Assembly (NCBI RefSeq): GCF_004307995.1
Contig: NZ_SIRE01000025.1
Span: 102,812-166,811 of the forward strand
Source of the DNA: Paenibacillus thalictri
GTDB lineage: Bacteria; Bacillota; Bacilli; Paenibacillales; NBRC-103111
Direction of reading: 5' to 3'
DNA: 64,000 bases
In this document: positions 8,231 to 16,842 of the stretch, piece by piece
Layout of the letters: each line of letters begins with the position of its first letter
How positions within the stretch are numbered: the first letter of the stretch is position 1
Notes under the pieces: model-generated
Seen by the model: only the letters and a program-made list of their open reading frames with translations
Databases searched by the model: none
Told to the model about the DNA's origin: nothing
Translations under genes and position numbers: made by a program

Positions 8231-9184
8231 CTAATACACCCCCTCTTCTCCAAGCCGCTTTGCTAAATAATTGGCGCCAGCCAGCATAACAAAACCGACA
8301 ACCGACTTGAATAAACCTATCGCGGTGCTGTAGCTGTAACGCCCCTCCTGCAAGCCAAGCCGGTACACATACGTGTCGAACACCTCGCCGACCTCGCGGT
8401 TGGTTGCGTTGAGACTTAAAAAAATTTGTTCAAAGCCGGTATCCAGAAAGTTGCCCAGACGCAAGATTAGCAAGATCACAATGGTGCTGCGGATCGCGGG
8501 CAACGTGACATGCCAGAGCTGGCGGAACCGTCCGGCGCCGTCCATACGCGCCGCTTCATAAAGCTGGGGATCGACGCCGGCGATGGCGGCAAGAAAAATA
8601 ATCGTGCCCCAGCCGGATTCCTTCCAGATGATCTCCGCCAGAATCATGCTCCTGAACCAGCCCGAGCTGGTCAGAAACGGGATTTTGTCCCAGCCTAGAG
8701 AAGCGATGATCTCATTGACCAGCCCGCCTTCCGTCGTAAAGAAAATATATGCGATCCCGATAACGATCACCCAAGATACAAAATGCGGCACATAAATCAC
8801 CGTCTGCACCAACCGCTTATAAAGCATATGCCGGACTTCATGCAGCAGCAGCGCAACGATAATCGGCAGCGGAAAGTAAAACACGATATTGTAGATGGCC
8901 AAAATAAACGTATTGCCCAGCAGCATCGTGAAGGCGGGGTCCGTCACCAGCATTTCAAAATGCTCCAAGCCGACCCACGGGCTTCCCGTTACGCCGAGAA
9001 ACGGCTGATAATCCATAAAGGCAATGAGGATGCCCCACATCGGCACATATTTAAACAAAACAAAATACACAATTCCGGGCAGCAGCAATACGTATAACCA
9101 ACGGTTTTTCACGTAATAGCCGAACCGGGACGCTGCCGGTTTGACCGCTGCCGCAGAAACCGCCGTTTCCATAACTTGGCTCAA
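8231..9184 (-). CDS. carbohydrate ABC transporter permease (LplB/YteP type)
   Basis: About 317 residues. The hydrophobic N-terminal segment WLYVLLLPGIVYFVLFKYVP is a hallmark of LplB/YteP permeases, and the EAA loop reads EAARMDGAGRFRQLW. I place the start at TTG 9184, six bases after AAAGGAGGG; an in-frame ATG at 9202 lacks such a site. It forms the membrane channel with the 7357-8229 permease for sugars delivered by the lipoprotein encoded just upstream. The stop TAG is nearly contiguous with the next start, implying translational coupling. Confidence 0.9.
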   Translation of the reverse strand: MSQVMETAVSAAAVKPAASRFGYYVKNRWLYVLLLPGIVYFVLFKYVPMWGILIAFMDYQPFLGVTGSPWVGLEHFEMLVTDPAFTMLLGNTFILAIYNIVFYFPLPIIVALLLHEVRHMLYKRLVQTVIYVPHFVSWVIVIGIAYIFFTTEGGLVNEIIASLGWDKIPFLTSSGWFRSMILAEIIWKESGWGTIIFLAAIAGVDPQLYEAARMDGAGRFRQLWHVTLPAIRSTIVILLILRLGNFLDTGFEQIFLSLNATNREVGEVFDTYVYRLGLQEGRYSYSTAIGLFKSVVGFVMLAGANYLAKRLGEEGVY

Positions 9185-9331
9185 GCCGCTCCCTCCTTTC
9201 ATGTCGCCCTGCCATTGATCCAGGAAAATTTACCGGGCAAATCTATCGGGCAAAGCCCACCCGACGGGCCTTGAATCAGGCGGGGCAAAGTCCTCCACGA
9301 ATCCCCCGATCTTCAGCCAAGCTGAACGTGA

Positions 9332-10855
9332 TCACTTGCGGTTGGCCTGAGCCGAGTCATATTGTTTCTGATATTCTTCTATCAATTGATCGCCGCGGTT
9401 GGTACGCCACTTCTCAATGGACGCTTTCCAGCCGTTGTCGTCAATCTCGCCAAGGATGTATTTTGTTCTGGCATCTTCGATGATTTTATCGTCCACAATC
9501 AGCTTGGATGTAAAAGGAAACGCCGGGTTGGACGTATACGTAATTTCCTTATCTTCCTGCGCTTTCGTAATACGTTCGTCAAGCGGCGTCAAACCAACGG
9601 CGGTGCGGTCAGTAATGCCGTCGGCCACCATGATCCAGCGCAGCGGAATCACCTCGTCGCTGAACAATTCGGGATTGATGATGACCGGCTTGCCGTTATC
9701 CATTTTGTAGTGCTTTCCTTCGATCCCGAGTTTAATCAGTGTCCTCATTTTGTCGTCCGCCAGCTTTTCGAAGAAATCGAGAATTTCTTTTAACGCCGCT
9801 TCGCTTTTTACACTGCTTTTCGGAAACATAAACACGCCGTTATATCCGCCGCCCGCCTGCTTGTAATATTTGCCGTCGGAGCTTTTGATTTTATAGATAA
9901 AATCCAGCTTCGCGTCCGGGTTGGCCTTCTGCAGCGGCGTATGCCATCCGTTGGAAAATTGCGCATACGCCCCGGCATATCCGCCGCCGCGGCTTTTGCC
10001 CAAATAATCCAGCATCTGGTTTTGCTTGGTTACGGGAAAATCCTGGTTGATCAGCTTCTCCTGGTAAAGCTTGCGCATAAAATCCATCGCTTGCTTATAT
10101 TCATCCGACATAAACTCGGGTACCAGCTTGCCATTTTTAATGGACCAGCCGTTGGGACCGCCCATCCACACTTTGATTTGATTAAAAATACCGCTGCCGT
10201 CGTTTTCGATCACGCCAAACGTATCGTCTTTGCCGTTTTTATCCGGGTCCTTTTGTGTAAACGCCTTCATCATGGCGTATAGCTCATCGACGGTGGTCGG
10301 CGGTTTCATCCCCAAGTTATCGAGCCAATCCTTGCGGTAAATCAGCGCATTTTCGCTAAGATCGCGGGCGGACGGAATGCCGTACACTTTCCCGTTTTGC
10401 GACACGTTGTACAGACGAATGTCGCCTACCGCCTTGGAAATGTTCGGGTAATTTTTTAAGTAAGGGCCGATTTCCCAGAAAGCGCCCGACTTGACCGCAG
10501 CCACGATGTTGTCCGCCCGATCCCTGGAAACAAGCAGCACCTGGGGCACATTGCCGGAAGCCAGCGTTGTATTGACCTTCTCGTCATAAGAAGGACTTGG
10601 CGCCCAAATGATGTCCAGCTTCGTATGCGTGTAGTCTTCGACCACTTTAAAAGCTTCGGCGGCTTTGGTCGGCGGCTCCGTGCTGAAATATTTGAGCAGC
10701 AGACTGATCTTGAGCGGCTCGCTTTTTTTCTCTGCGGATATGGGCGCAGCCGCCGGTTTGTCGGCACTCGGAGCCCCCGCTTGGCACCCGGCTAAAAGCA
10801 GCGCTCCCCCCGTCAACAAAACAAACGTTTTTTTCATCATGACACGGTTTTTCAT
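9332..10855 (-). CDS. extracellular solute-binding lipoprotein (family 1, YtcQ/LplA-like)
   Basis: A 507-residue lipoprotein. The chosen ATG at 10855 follows GAAGGGAAGGG. The signal peptide has the lipobox LLAGC with the lipidated Cys at residue 24, then a Ser/Ala/Pro-rich spacer and the family-1 solute-binding fold, including EKWRTNRGDQLIEEYQKQYD at the C-terminus. It captures oligosaccharide outside the cell and delivers it to the two permeases downstream. The AraC regulator upstream is in the same orientation, as in many Paenibacillus sugar loci. Substrate unknown; the adjoining sulfatase suggests a sulfated glycan fragment. Confidence 0.92.
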   Translation of the reverse strand: MKNRVMMKKTFVLLTGGALLLAGCQAGAPSADKPAAAPISAEKKSEPLKISLLLKYFSTEPPTKAAEAFKVVEDYTHTKLDIIWAPSPSYDEKVNTTLASGNVPQVLLVSRDRADNIVAAVKSGAFWEIGPYLKNYPNISKAVGDIRLYNVSQNGKVYGIPSARDLSENALIYRKDWLDNLGMKPPTTVDELYAMMKAFTQKDPDKNGKDDTFGVIENDGSGIFNQIKVWMGGPNGWSIKNGKLVPEFMSDEYKQAMDFMRKLYQEKLINQDFPVTKQNQMLDYLGKSRGGGYAGAYAQFSNGWHTPLQKANPDAKLDFIYKIKSSDGKYYKQAGGGYNGVFMFPKSSVKSEAALKEILDFFEKLADDKMRTLIKLGIEGKHYKMDNGKPVIINPELFSDEVIPLRWIMVADGITDRTAVGLTPLDERITKAQEDKEITYTSNPAFPFTSKLIVDDKIIEDARTKYILGEIDDNGWKASIEKWRTNRGDQLIEEYQKQYDSAQANRK

Positions 10856-10982
10856 GAAACCCTTCCCTTCATTTGAAATCGGCAGGCACATCATCAGCTT
10901 ATCCGGGAGCTCATTTATCCGTCATCAATCATCAGAGGGCCATCGGGCTCTTGATTTGCGTATCAATCCTTACAGTACCTGC

Positions 10983-13250
10983 TCAATCATTTCGGGACTG
11001 GAATTTTAAGCGGTATTCGGTGGGAGACATTGTTTCCATTTTGCGAAAATATCTGCTGAAATTTTGAATATTACTGTACTGCAGCCGCTCGGCGATTTGA
11101 GAGATCGACATTTCCGTGTACACAAGCCATTCCTTGGCCAGCTTAAGCCGATAATTCGCCACATAATCGCTAAAGCTGATTCCCGTCTCCTTACGGAACA
11201 CCCTTTTGATATAATCAGGACTGTAATGAAGTTGGGCCGAGCACATTTCCAAGGAAATCGGCTGGTCATAGCGGGTTTCGATCAAGCGGATGACGTCGGC
11301 GGATATACTTTGGTATTGCGCGGCAATCCGCTCTTCATATTTCCGGCTCAGCGGCGTAAGCACGTGGCGTATAAACCAATATTCCGCCTCCTTCGCCGTC
11401 TTCAGTTCCGTAATCGCATTCTGCAGCGACTTGCCTTCCGTCGCGAAATTCAGCGCCGCCTCCGACGATCCGAGCACTTCGCGGGCAATATCCGTCATCA
11501 CCAGCAGCAAAGCCAGCCGGACATCCCGGTGTGTCCGGTTACCCTCCGTCAAATCGCTTAGCAGCAGGCGCAAAGCCGCTTTCGCCGTCGTTTCGTCGCC
11601 CGACTTGATGGCTAAAACCAGCTCCCGCTTGTGCTCATCCACTCTTGCCGGCGGCTGACCACGCGAGGGCTCCAGGTCGTCGATGTAAAGCAAGGCTCCT
11701 CCTCCGACCCGCATACGGTATTTCAAAGCTTCCACACTTTCCATGTAAGCGTCAACACAACGGGACATAGCGAAAAAAATGCGGCTTAAGCCGATGCTGA
11801 CGTTCAGCTGCAAAAACCGTCTTACTTGTTTCTGGATGTTTTGGGCGTCTTCAAATAACAGCTTCAGGAAAGTATCTTTCGAGGAATCGTCGAAACGCAA
11901 TACAACAACAAGCGTATGCTGGTAGGAAAAACAGTGGTACATCCGGTTTTGGGGCACGGTCTCTTGAATGATATTGCCGATGGCGTACAGCAGCAGATGA
12001 TGGTCCTGCTCGTTATAACGGGTATCCTCCAGAGTATCGATATCAATTACGGCGATGCACAGCTGTTTCCAATCCGCAGGCAGGCCGTACGACACGATGT
12101 TTTGCTCAATTTCCCGTTCATGCAGCTCGCCCTGAATCAACTCGATCAGAAACAGATCGCGCAGCTGCATGCTTTGCGATTTCATCCTGTGGTTCAGGTG
12201 TTCTTCCACATATTGAAGCGAACGGAACTCCTGCGCAATCGTCTCCAGCTCGTCGTAGGTCCTTTTTGCATCATTGCGTATTTTCAGACGCTGCACGGAT
12301 TCATACAACTTGCGAACCGGTACGTAAAGCGTGCGGGTCATAATCAAGGAAACGATCGTCATGCAGAGAAACACCGCAATACACGCATAAAAAGCAAGCC
12401 ATCCGATGCCCGCCGATTCCTTGGCCATTTGACTGCGGCTTACCGTCGTCGTGTATGTCCACTGAGTTAATGCCGACTTTCGGTAAAATAACCATTCTTC
12501 ATCATCGGCAGAGCTTGCAATAACGCCTTTTGCATCTACGTCAAGTCCCGCCTTCACTTCGGCAAGCCGGCTTAATGAGTCTGCTCCGATAACTTCATCC
12601 GCGCGAACAATAGGCTGCAGCTTCGCATCGAAAACATGGAATTTGGCATGATCCGCCTGATCGTTCATCCACCGGTTGACATCGCCGGGCAGCATTTCCA
12701 CCACCAGCAATCCTTCGGGTCTGCTGAAGGAATTTGGGATCGGATACGCAAACACGATTCTCTCGCGAGACGAATCAAACGGCGATTCTATACGGGTTAC
12801 CGTCCACGGCTCCAGCTCTCGCAAGCGGCTGTACGGCTCAAATTGCCCGCTGCCCAGATTAAATCCGGTATTGTCGATCATCCAATTTCCCTTAAAGCCC
12901 AGCAGCACCACATTGCTCACCGGCAGGTCGATCGTCTGCAGCCGGTTCAAATCTTGTTCAAGCTCGCGAATCGCTGCAAAATCTTTATGCGAAAGCGATT
13001 CCCTTACCGCAAGCAGCATCCGCTGCGACTGGGCAAGCTGGAACACCTGCCGCTCCACGGATCGGAGCATACTTTCCGCACGCATCTGATACTGCTGCAA
13101 TACCTGTTCATAAGCGGAGGTCGCCTGATGTTCCGCCATGGAGATCGATTTTAAATACGACAGCCAACCGAGCAGCGCGACGGAAAGAGCCGCAACACAG
13201 AAGTTCGCCAATACCAGCTTGAGCCAAAATGAAGGAAACTTCAGTCTCAT
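10983..13250 (-). CDS. membrane-anchored AraC-family regulator with extracellular sensor region
   Basis: A 755-residue protein with a membrane segment at about 11-30, a long extracellular Cache-like region to about 285, a second membrane segment near 290-312, a cytoplasmic linker, and an AraC double helix-turn-helix over the last 100 residues (AERLQYSNIQNFSRYFRKM then MSPTEYRLKF). Such proteins act as one-component sensors that bind an extracellular ligand and activate the neighbouring transporter genes. The start follows GAGGTAATAAA. It is placed directly upstream of the solute-binding gene, its probable target. Confidence 0.88.
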   Translation of the reverse strand: MRLKFPSFWLKLVLANFCVAALSVALLGWLSYLKSISMAEHQATSAYEQVLQQYQMRAESMLRSVERQVFQLAQSQRMLLAVRESLSHKDFAAIRELEQDLNRLQTIDLPVSNVVLLGFKGNWMIDNTGFNLGSGQFEPYSRLRELEPWTVTRIESPFDSSRERIVFAYPIPNSFSRPEGLLVVEMLPGDVNRWMNDQADHAKFHVFDAKLQPIVRADEVIGADSLSRLAEVKAGLDVDAKGVIASSADDEEWLFYRKSALTQWTYTTTVSRSQMAKESAGIGWLAFYACIAVFLCMTIVSLIMTRTLYVPVRKLYESVQRLKIRNDAKRTYDELETIAQEFRSLQYVEEHLNHRMKSQSMQLRDLFLIELIQGELHEREIEQNIVSYGLPADWKQLCIAVIDIDTLEDTRYNEQDHHLLLYAIGNIIQETVPQNRMYHCFSYQHTLVVVLRFDDSSKDTFLKLLFEDAQNIQKQVRRFLQLNVSIGLSRIFFAMSRCVDAYMESVEALKYRMRVGGGALLYIDDLEPSRGQPPARVDEHKRELVLAIKSGDETTAKAALRLLLSDLTEGNRTHRDVRLALLLVMTDIAREVLGSSEAALNFATEGKSLQNAITELKTAKEAEYWFIRHVLTPLSRKYEERIAAQYQSISADVIRLIETRYDQPISLEMCSAQLHYSPDYIKRVFRKETGISFSDYVANYRLKLAKEWLVYTEMSISQIAERLQYSNIQNFSRYFRKMETMSPTEYRLKFQSRND

Positions 13251-13439
13251 TTTATTACCTCACCCCATGTTTATGCCGCTCTTGTCATATCATCGGTTCC
13301 ATGTGAGAAAGACCCAAAGTAACGTATCGGTTGTCCATCGCTGCCAATAGTGCCGTGCAAAAGCTGTGACTTGATCGGGAGTGGAGGGATGAAATGCGGC
13401 CCAAAGTACATAAATCCCGAGCACGCGTCCCAGCGTCGC

Positions 13440-13610
13440 AAAGCGGTCGCTGAACCCGCGTCTCACCCAGCTGTATCAAGCGGACGAGCAAATGAGGAAA
13501 AGCTTCCGCTACTTGCCCCGCGTCACCCAGCTTCAGCAAGCCAGGCGAGCAAATGAGGAGAACCCGCGTTTATTTGTTCGTCTCGTCCAGCTTCATCAGT
13601 TGTGCGGCCG
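13440..13610. repeat. imperfect direct repeats of about 60 bases at the 3' end of the IclR gene
   Basis: The pattern CACCCAGCT-(TCAGCAAGC)-GAGCAAATGAGGA occurs near 13460 and 13520; a third, weaker copy (CGTCCAGCTTCATCAG) lies inside the 3' end of the IclR-family gene. It fills most of the 319-base gap between the AraC and IclR genes. No further gene is seen there. Confidence 0.6.
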
Positions 13611-14316
13611 TATGTTGCAGTTCGATTGCGATATCCGCTGCTTGTGCGTCGGAATATACGGAATCGATCATTCCGACCCCGATCGCCGCCGTAATCCGGC
13701 CGTATGAAAATAAAGGGACGGCTATTCTGCGGATATGGGGAAAAATAACTCCCCTATCGTCGGAGTATCCTTGTTCCAACGCTTCGCTGATCAAATCGTC
13801 CAGGGCCGAACGGACGGGGATGTACTTTTGAAAGGAAGGGGACACTTGGGCGTTCTCAATTAAGTAACGGCGGTGCTGCTCTTTCTGATGCGCTAAAAAC
13901 AAAAACCCCCACGGGTGAATCGTATAATCGGTCCGTCTCGATCCCACATCCTGCATAAACACGCCTTCCGGGAACACGACCTTATCCCGGCAAACCATGC
14001 TGCCGTATTCGAAGCTTATCCAAAGAGCGGTTAGTCCGAGCGTTTCGCTGAGCTGGCCAAGAACGGGTGCAATCACCGCATCAAAAGGGGAGACTTGCAT
14101 GGCTGCTGCGGTTATTTTTTTCAATGCGGGTCCTAGCATATAACGCTGTTCATCATTTTTTTCCAAAAAATCTTGATCGGTTAACGTTTTTAAATACCGG
14201 CTCAAACTGGCAGGACTTAATTGAAGCTGATGCTTCAGTTGGATAAAACTCGCATCCCCCAGTTCGCCAATAACTCCCAATATTTGCAGTCCGCTTTCCA
14301 AACCGGGTGCTGACAT
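13570..14316 (-). CDS. IclR-family transcriptional regulator
   Basis: A 248-residue protein with an N-terminal winged helix-turn-helix (about 8-65, FIQLKHQLQLSPASLSRYLKTL) followed by an IclR effector domain that ends at the conserved GVGMIDSVYSDAQ region. Members bind small carboxylates or sugars and repress or activate catabolic genes. The ATG follows GCAGGTGGATCA. The N-terminal helix-turn-helix is canonical, while the effector part is more divergent than usual. A 7+7 palindrome lies 25 bases upstream, consistent with autoregulation. Its targets are not obvious: neither neighbour is an evident catabolic operon. Confidence 0.85.
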   Translation of the reverse strand: MSAPGLESGLQILGVIGELGDASFIQLKHQLQLSPASLSRYLKTLTDQDFLEKNDEQRYMLGPALKKITAAAMQVSPFDAVIAPVLGQLSETLGLTALWISFEYGSMVCRDKVVFPEGVFMQDVGSRRTDYTIHPWGFLFLAHQKEQHRRYLIENAQVSPSFQKYIPVRSALDDLISEALEQGYSDDRGVIFPHIRRIAVPLFSYGRITAAIGVGMIDSVYSDAQAADIAIELQHTAAQLMKLDETNK

Positions 14317-14340
14317 TGATCCACCTGCTTTAGTATTGTA

Positions 14341-14360
14341 TATGAAACTGTAATTTCATA
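14341..14360. promoter_or_regulatory. palindrome upstream of IclR gene, probable autoregulatory operator
   Basis: TATGAAA and TTTCATA form a perfect 7-base inverted repeat around a six-base centre. It overlaps the expected promoter of the minus-strand IclR gene; TACAAT at 14334-14339 (minus) could be its -10 element. Confidence 0.55.
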
Positions 14361-14497
14361 ATCGGTAATACATATAATATTTTATTTTGATGATCAAGCA
14401 GGAGTCAAGAAGTTTTTCCATAATTAACCTCAGCGTTTGCCTGACGCTGGATCGTTAATCTGACAACTTCGGGTTTAAAAAAGAGACGCAGCATAAA

Positions 14498-14541
14498 AAA
14501 AGATCTCAAATTCCGCATGTCAGTGGAATTTGAGATCTTTT
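14498..14541 (-). terminator. strong bidirectional-type terminator between ParB-like and IclR genes
   Basis: A 17-base perfect stem (14498-14514 with 14525-14541, core GATCTCAAATTCC) has a ten-base loop. On the minus strand it is followed by seven U residues (14501-14495), so it would end transcription from the ParB-like gene. It lies 175 bases after that gene; the intervening DNA shows only small hairpins and no gene. Confidence 0.85.
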
Positions 14542-14716
14542 GGCTCGATTTTCCGGGCGAACTCTCGTCTATACGAATATTTCGGAGCGTTCCTATAGAC
14601 CGGTAAACACCGGTCGTACGAAGAGGACACTGAAAAAGTAGCTTAAGTGAGCGAAATCATGCTGGAGAAGCGCCAGTGTTCGCTTCTTCAGTTGCCTCCT
14701 TACGAAGAAGCGCTTA

Positions 14717-15856
14717 TTACTTGCCCACGAGTTCCCTGACCCGCTTCCATTCGGCCAAATGTTTTTCCAAATTTTCGATCAGCGCATCTACACCGTGCTC
14801 GAAACTCGGGGTATCGCCGAGAGCGCTTTGAAACATTTCAGCCGGGAGCGGCTGATGGGTTGGAACGGCGGCCAGCATGTGCCGCAGCTGGTCTTCGATC
14901 GACGCCGCCGGCGGAGCAGCTGCTGCGGTCGCTGCGGCGGCCGGCGAAGCTGCAGCGGCGGGTGCCGCAGCGATGGCCGGTGCTGCAGCTTGCACGCCTG
15001 TCGCCTGCGCAGCTTGCACACCCGCCGGCGGCGCGGCTGGAGATGCCGCTGTGCCCGAAGCGGCCGTGGCCTCGGCCGACGCCTTCTTCGCTTTCTCCGC
15101 CTCCGCGGCTGCTTCTGCTTGCGCTTTCGCGGCTTTGGCCCGCTCGGCCCGGTTGTGCTCAAACACCGACCATGTCTCGATCAGCTCCCGTCCCGATTTG
15201 TACAGCAGCTTGCCTTTGGTATTGTCGGAAATGTCCTTATCCTTAAACAGGCGGGCAATCTTCTTAACGTCGCTAACAGGCAGCTCGTCCCGCGCTACGA
15301 TCAGAGCAAGCGGGTCGCGATGCTCCAGCGGCAGATCCTTCAGCGGCTGGAGCTGGTCTTCCGTCAGCTTGTCCTTGCGGATTTCCACTCCGCTGACGAT
15401 CAGCTTTTTGACGGCATTGCCGAACTTCAGCAAATCACATTTGTTTTTGATGTACGATTCCGGCTTGCCCAACTTGCTGGACAAATATTTCACCGAGCTG
15501 CTGAATTTCGAATCGTGCAGCAGCTTATGAAATGCTTCCGCCTCTTCGATGGGGGAGAAACCCTCGCGCGTCAAATTTTCCGCGATCTGCTCCAAATAAA
15601 TTTCCATATCGTCCGTGGCCGTCGAGACGATGCAAGGAATCGTTTCGCGTCCGAGCATGCTGCTCGCTTTGTAACGCCGGTTCCCGTATATGATCTTATA
15701 ACGGCCGCCCTGAACCGTCCTCACTTTGATCGGAGACAGCAGCCCCAGCTCCTCGATGCTCTTCATGAGTTCTTGAAGCGAGTCCTCGTCAAACTGATAT
15801 CTTGGCTGGTCGGTATCTTCGTCGATTAATTTTAATGGAATATTAATAATTTCCAA
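14717..15856 (-). CDS. ParB/Spo0J-like protein with Ala/Pro-rich linker
   Basis: A 379-residue protein. Residues 5-95 form the ParB/RepB N-terminal domain, with DEDSLQELMKSIEELGLLSPIKV, the nucleotide-binding-type GNRRYKA motif (GERR in canonical ParB) and ENLTREGFSPIEEAEAF. A KorB-like helix-turn-helix follows (YLSSKLGKPESYIKNKCDLL). From about residue 240 there is a long low-complexity Ala/Pro/Lys-Glu linker to about 325, then a predicted helical tail (LIENLEKHLAEWKRVREL) that may replace the usual dimerisation domain. The TTG at 15856 sits six bases after GGGGGA. No ParA is adjacent, so this is probably not the primary chromosomal ParB. DNA-binding or nucleoid function is inferred. Confidence 0.82.
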   Translation of the reverse strand: MEIINIPLKLIDEDTDQPRYQFDEDSLQELMKSIEELGLLSPIKVRTVQGGRYKIIYGNRRYKASSMLGRETIPCIVSTATDDMEIYLEQIAENLTREGFSPIEEAEAFHKLLHDSKFSSSVKYLSSKLGKPESYIKNKCDLLKFGNAVKKLIVSGVEIRKDKLTEDQLQPLKDLPLEHRDPLALIVARDELPVSDVKKIARLFKDKDISDNTKGKLLYKSGRELIETWSVFEHNRAERAKAAKAQAEAAAEAEKAKKASAEATAASGTAASPAAPPAGVQAAQATGVQAAAPAIAAAPAAAASPAAAATAAAAPPAASIEDQLRHMLAAVPTHQPLPAEMFQSALGDTPSFEHGVDALIENLEKHLAEWKRVRELVGK

Positions 15857-16104
15857 AAACAATCCCCCGTTCTTCGTTTAATCCGTTTTCCTCTGAATGG
15901 ATGCCCCGGACATCGGCTGCCGAAGGCGATATATGTATTATATAACACCAGCCCGGTCATGGGAATGTGAGTACGGTCCGATTTATTCGGAAGCAAATGC
16001 AGTCATCCTGCAAGACGAGCGGAATTGGCTTGCAGGCATATGCTGTTTCCGAAAGATCGGTATGAGCCATTCCGAAACATCAGGAATAGGGAAATCGCAT
16101 GTAT

Positions 16105-16641
16105 CTAATCGACGTTCCACTCGGAAGCAAGCAGTCCCATGAAATAAGTGTCATAATACCGCCCGCCGCTGAACCCGTGTTTCCTCAACTGACCTTCGAC
16201 GGTAAAGCCGACTTTTTTGTATAAAGCCACAGCTTGATCGTTGATGCCCCGCGTCGTTAAGTAAATTTTGTTCAGCCGCAGCTGGCCAAACCCGATGCCG
16301 ATCATTTGCCGCATCGCGCTGAATCCGTAACCGAGCCCTCTTGCCTCCGGCGACAGCAGGATGCCGATTCCCGCTCTGCCGTGCTCATATTCAATATGCT
16401 GCAAAAATATCCAGCCGATAAGCTCGCCGGCTTCGTTGTCGACAGCCAACACGAGATCGCCGTTTTGTCTTTTTTTATCGACATGTTGTACGGTCTGCTC
16501 GTAAGTAAGCGGCGTTCGGCCGACCATCTCGATGGAGACCGGATCGTTTAACCAGCGATGCAGCGCCGGGATATCTTTTATCTCGAACGCCCGCAGTTTC
16601 ACCTGACCCTTGCCGCTGCGGCCATCGTTATCATGATTCAT
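16105..16641 (-). CDS. GNAT-family N-acetyltransferase (RimJ/RimL-like)
   Basis: A 178-residue GNAT. It opens with LRAFEIKDIPALHRWLNDP, the usual start of RimJ/RimL-type acetyltransferases, has the beta-strand DLVLAVDNEAGELIGWIFL, and an acetyl-CoA-binding region SPEARGLGYGFSAMRQMIGIGF followed by YKKVGFTVEG. It would transfer an acetyl group from acetyl-CoA to an amine or protein N-terminus. A start after GAAAGAGGGGAAATCTG is used. It stands alone between the ParB-like gene and the glycoside hydrolase locus; no substrate can be inferred. Confidence 0.88.
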   Translation of the reverse strand: MNHDNDGRSGKGQVKLRAFEIKDIPALHRWLNDPVSIEMVGRTPLTYEQTVQHVDKKRQNGDLVLAVDNEAGELIGWIFLQHIEYEHGRAGIGILLSPEARGLGYGFSAMRQMIGIGFGQLRLNKIYLTTRGINDQAVALYKKVGFTVEGQLRKHGFSGGRYYDTYFMGLLASEWNVD

Positions 16642-16773
16642 CAGATTTCCCCTCTTTCCGAAAGATTCGGTATGCTCCTATTGTATCAAATACCGTCTTA
16701 AGCAGGGTAGGCGGAAAAGTTTTTGGTGCTTGGAGCTGCCGAACCGCAACCCCTTAAATGAACTTATATATAG

Positions 16774-16829
16774 AAAAAAAACGCACCCGAATGCAGGGAG
16801 GCTCAAGCCCCATACCCGAAGTGCGTTTT
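16774..16829 (-). terminator. rho-independent terminator of the glycoside hydrolase operon
   Basis: AAAACGCAC at 16778-16786 pairs with GTGCGTTTT at 16821-16829 around a GC-rich internal region; the minus strand then continues into eight U residues (16781-16774). It lies 14 bases after the glycoside hydrolase stop. Confidence 0.8.
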
Positions 16830-16842
16830 CATGTTCCATCGC

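Noticed and set aside
10895..10982. terminator between the AraC regulator and the solute-binding gene
   Set aside because: The apparent hairpin near 10935-10955 has mismatches and no U-tract.
14759..15829. 356-residue plus-strand frame opposite the ParB-like gene
   Set aside because: Arg/Cys/Gly-rich composition is the antisense of the Ala/Pro linker; no recognisable domain.
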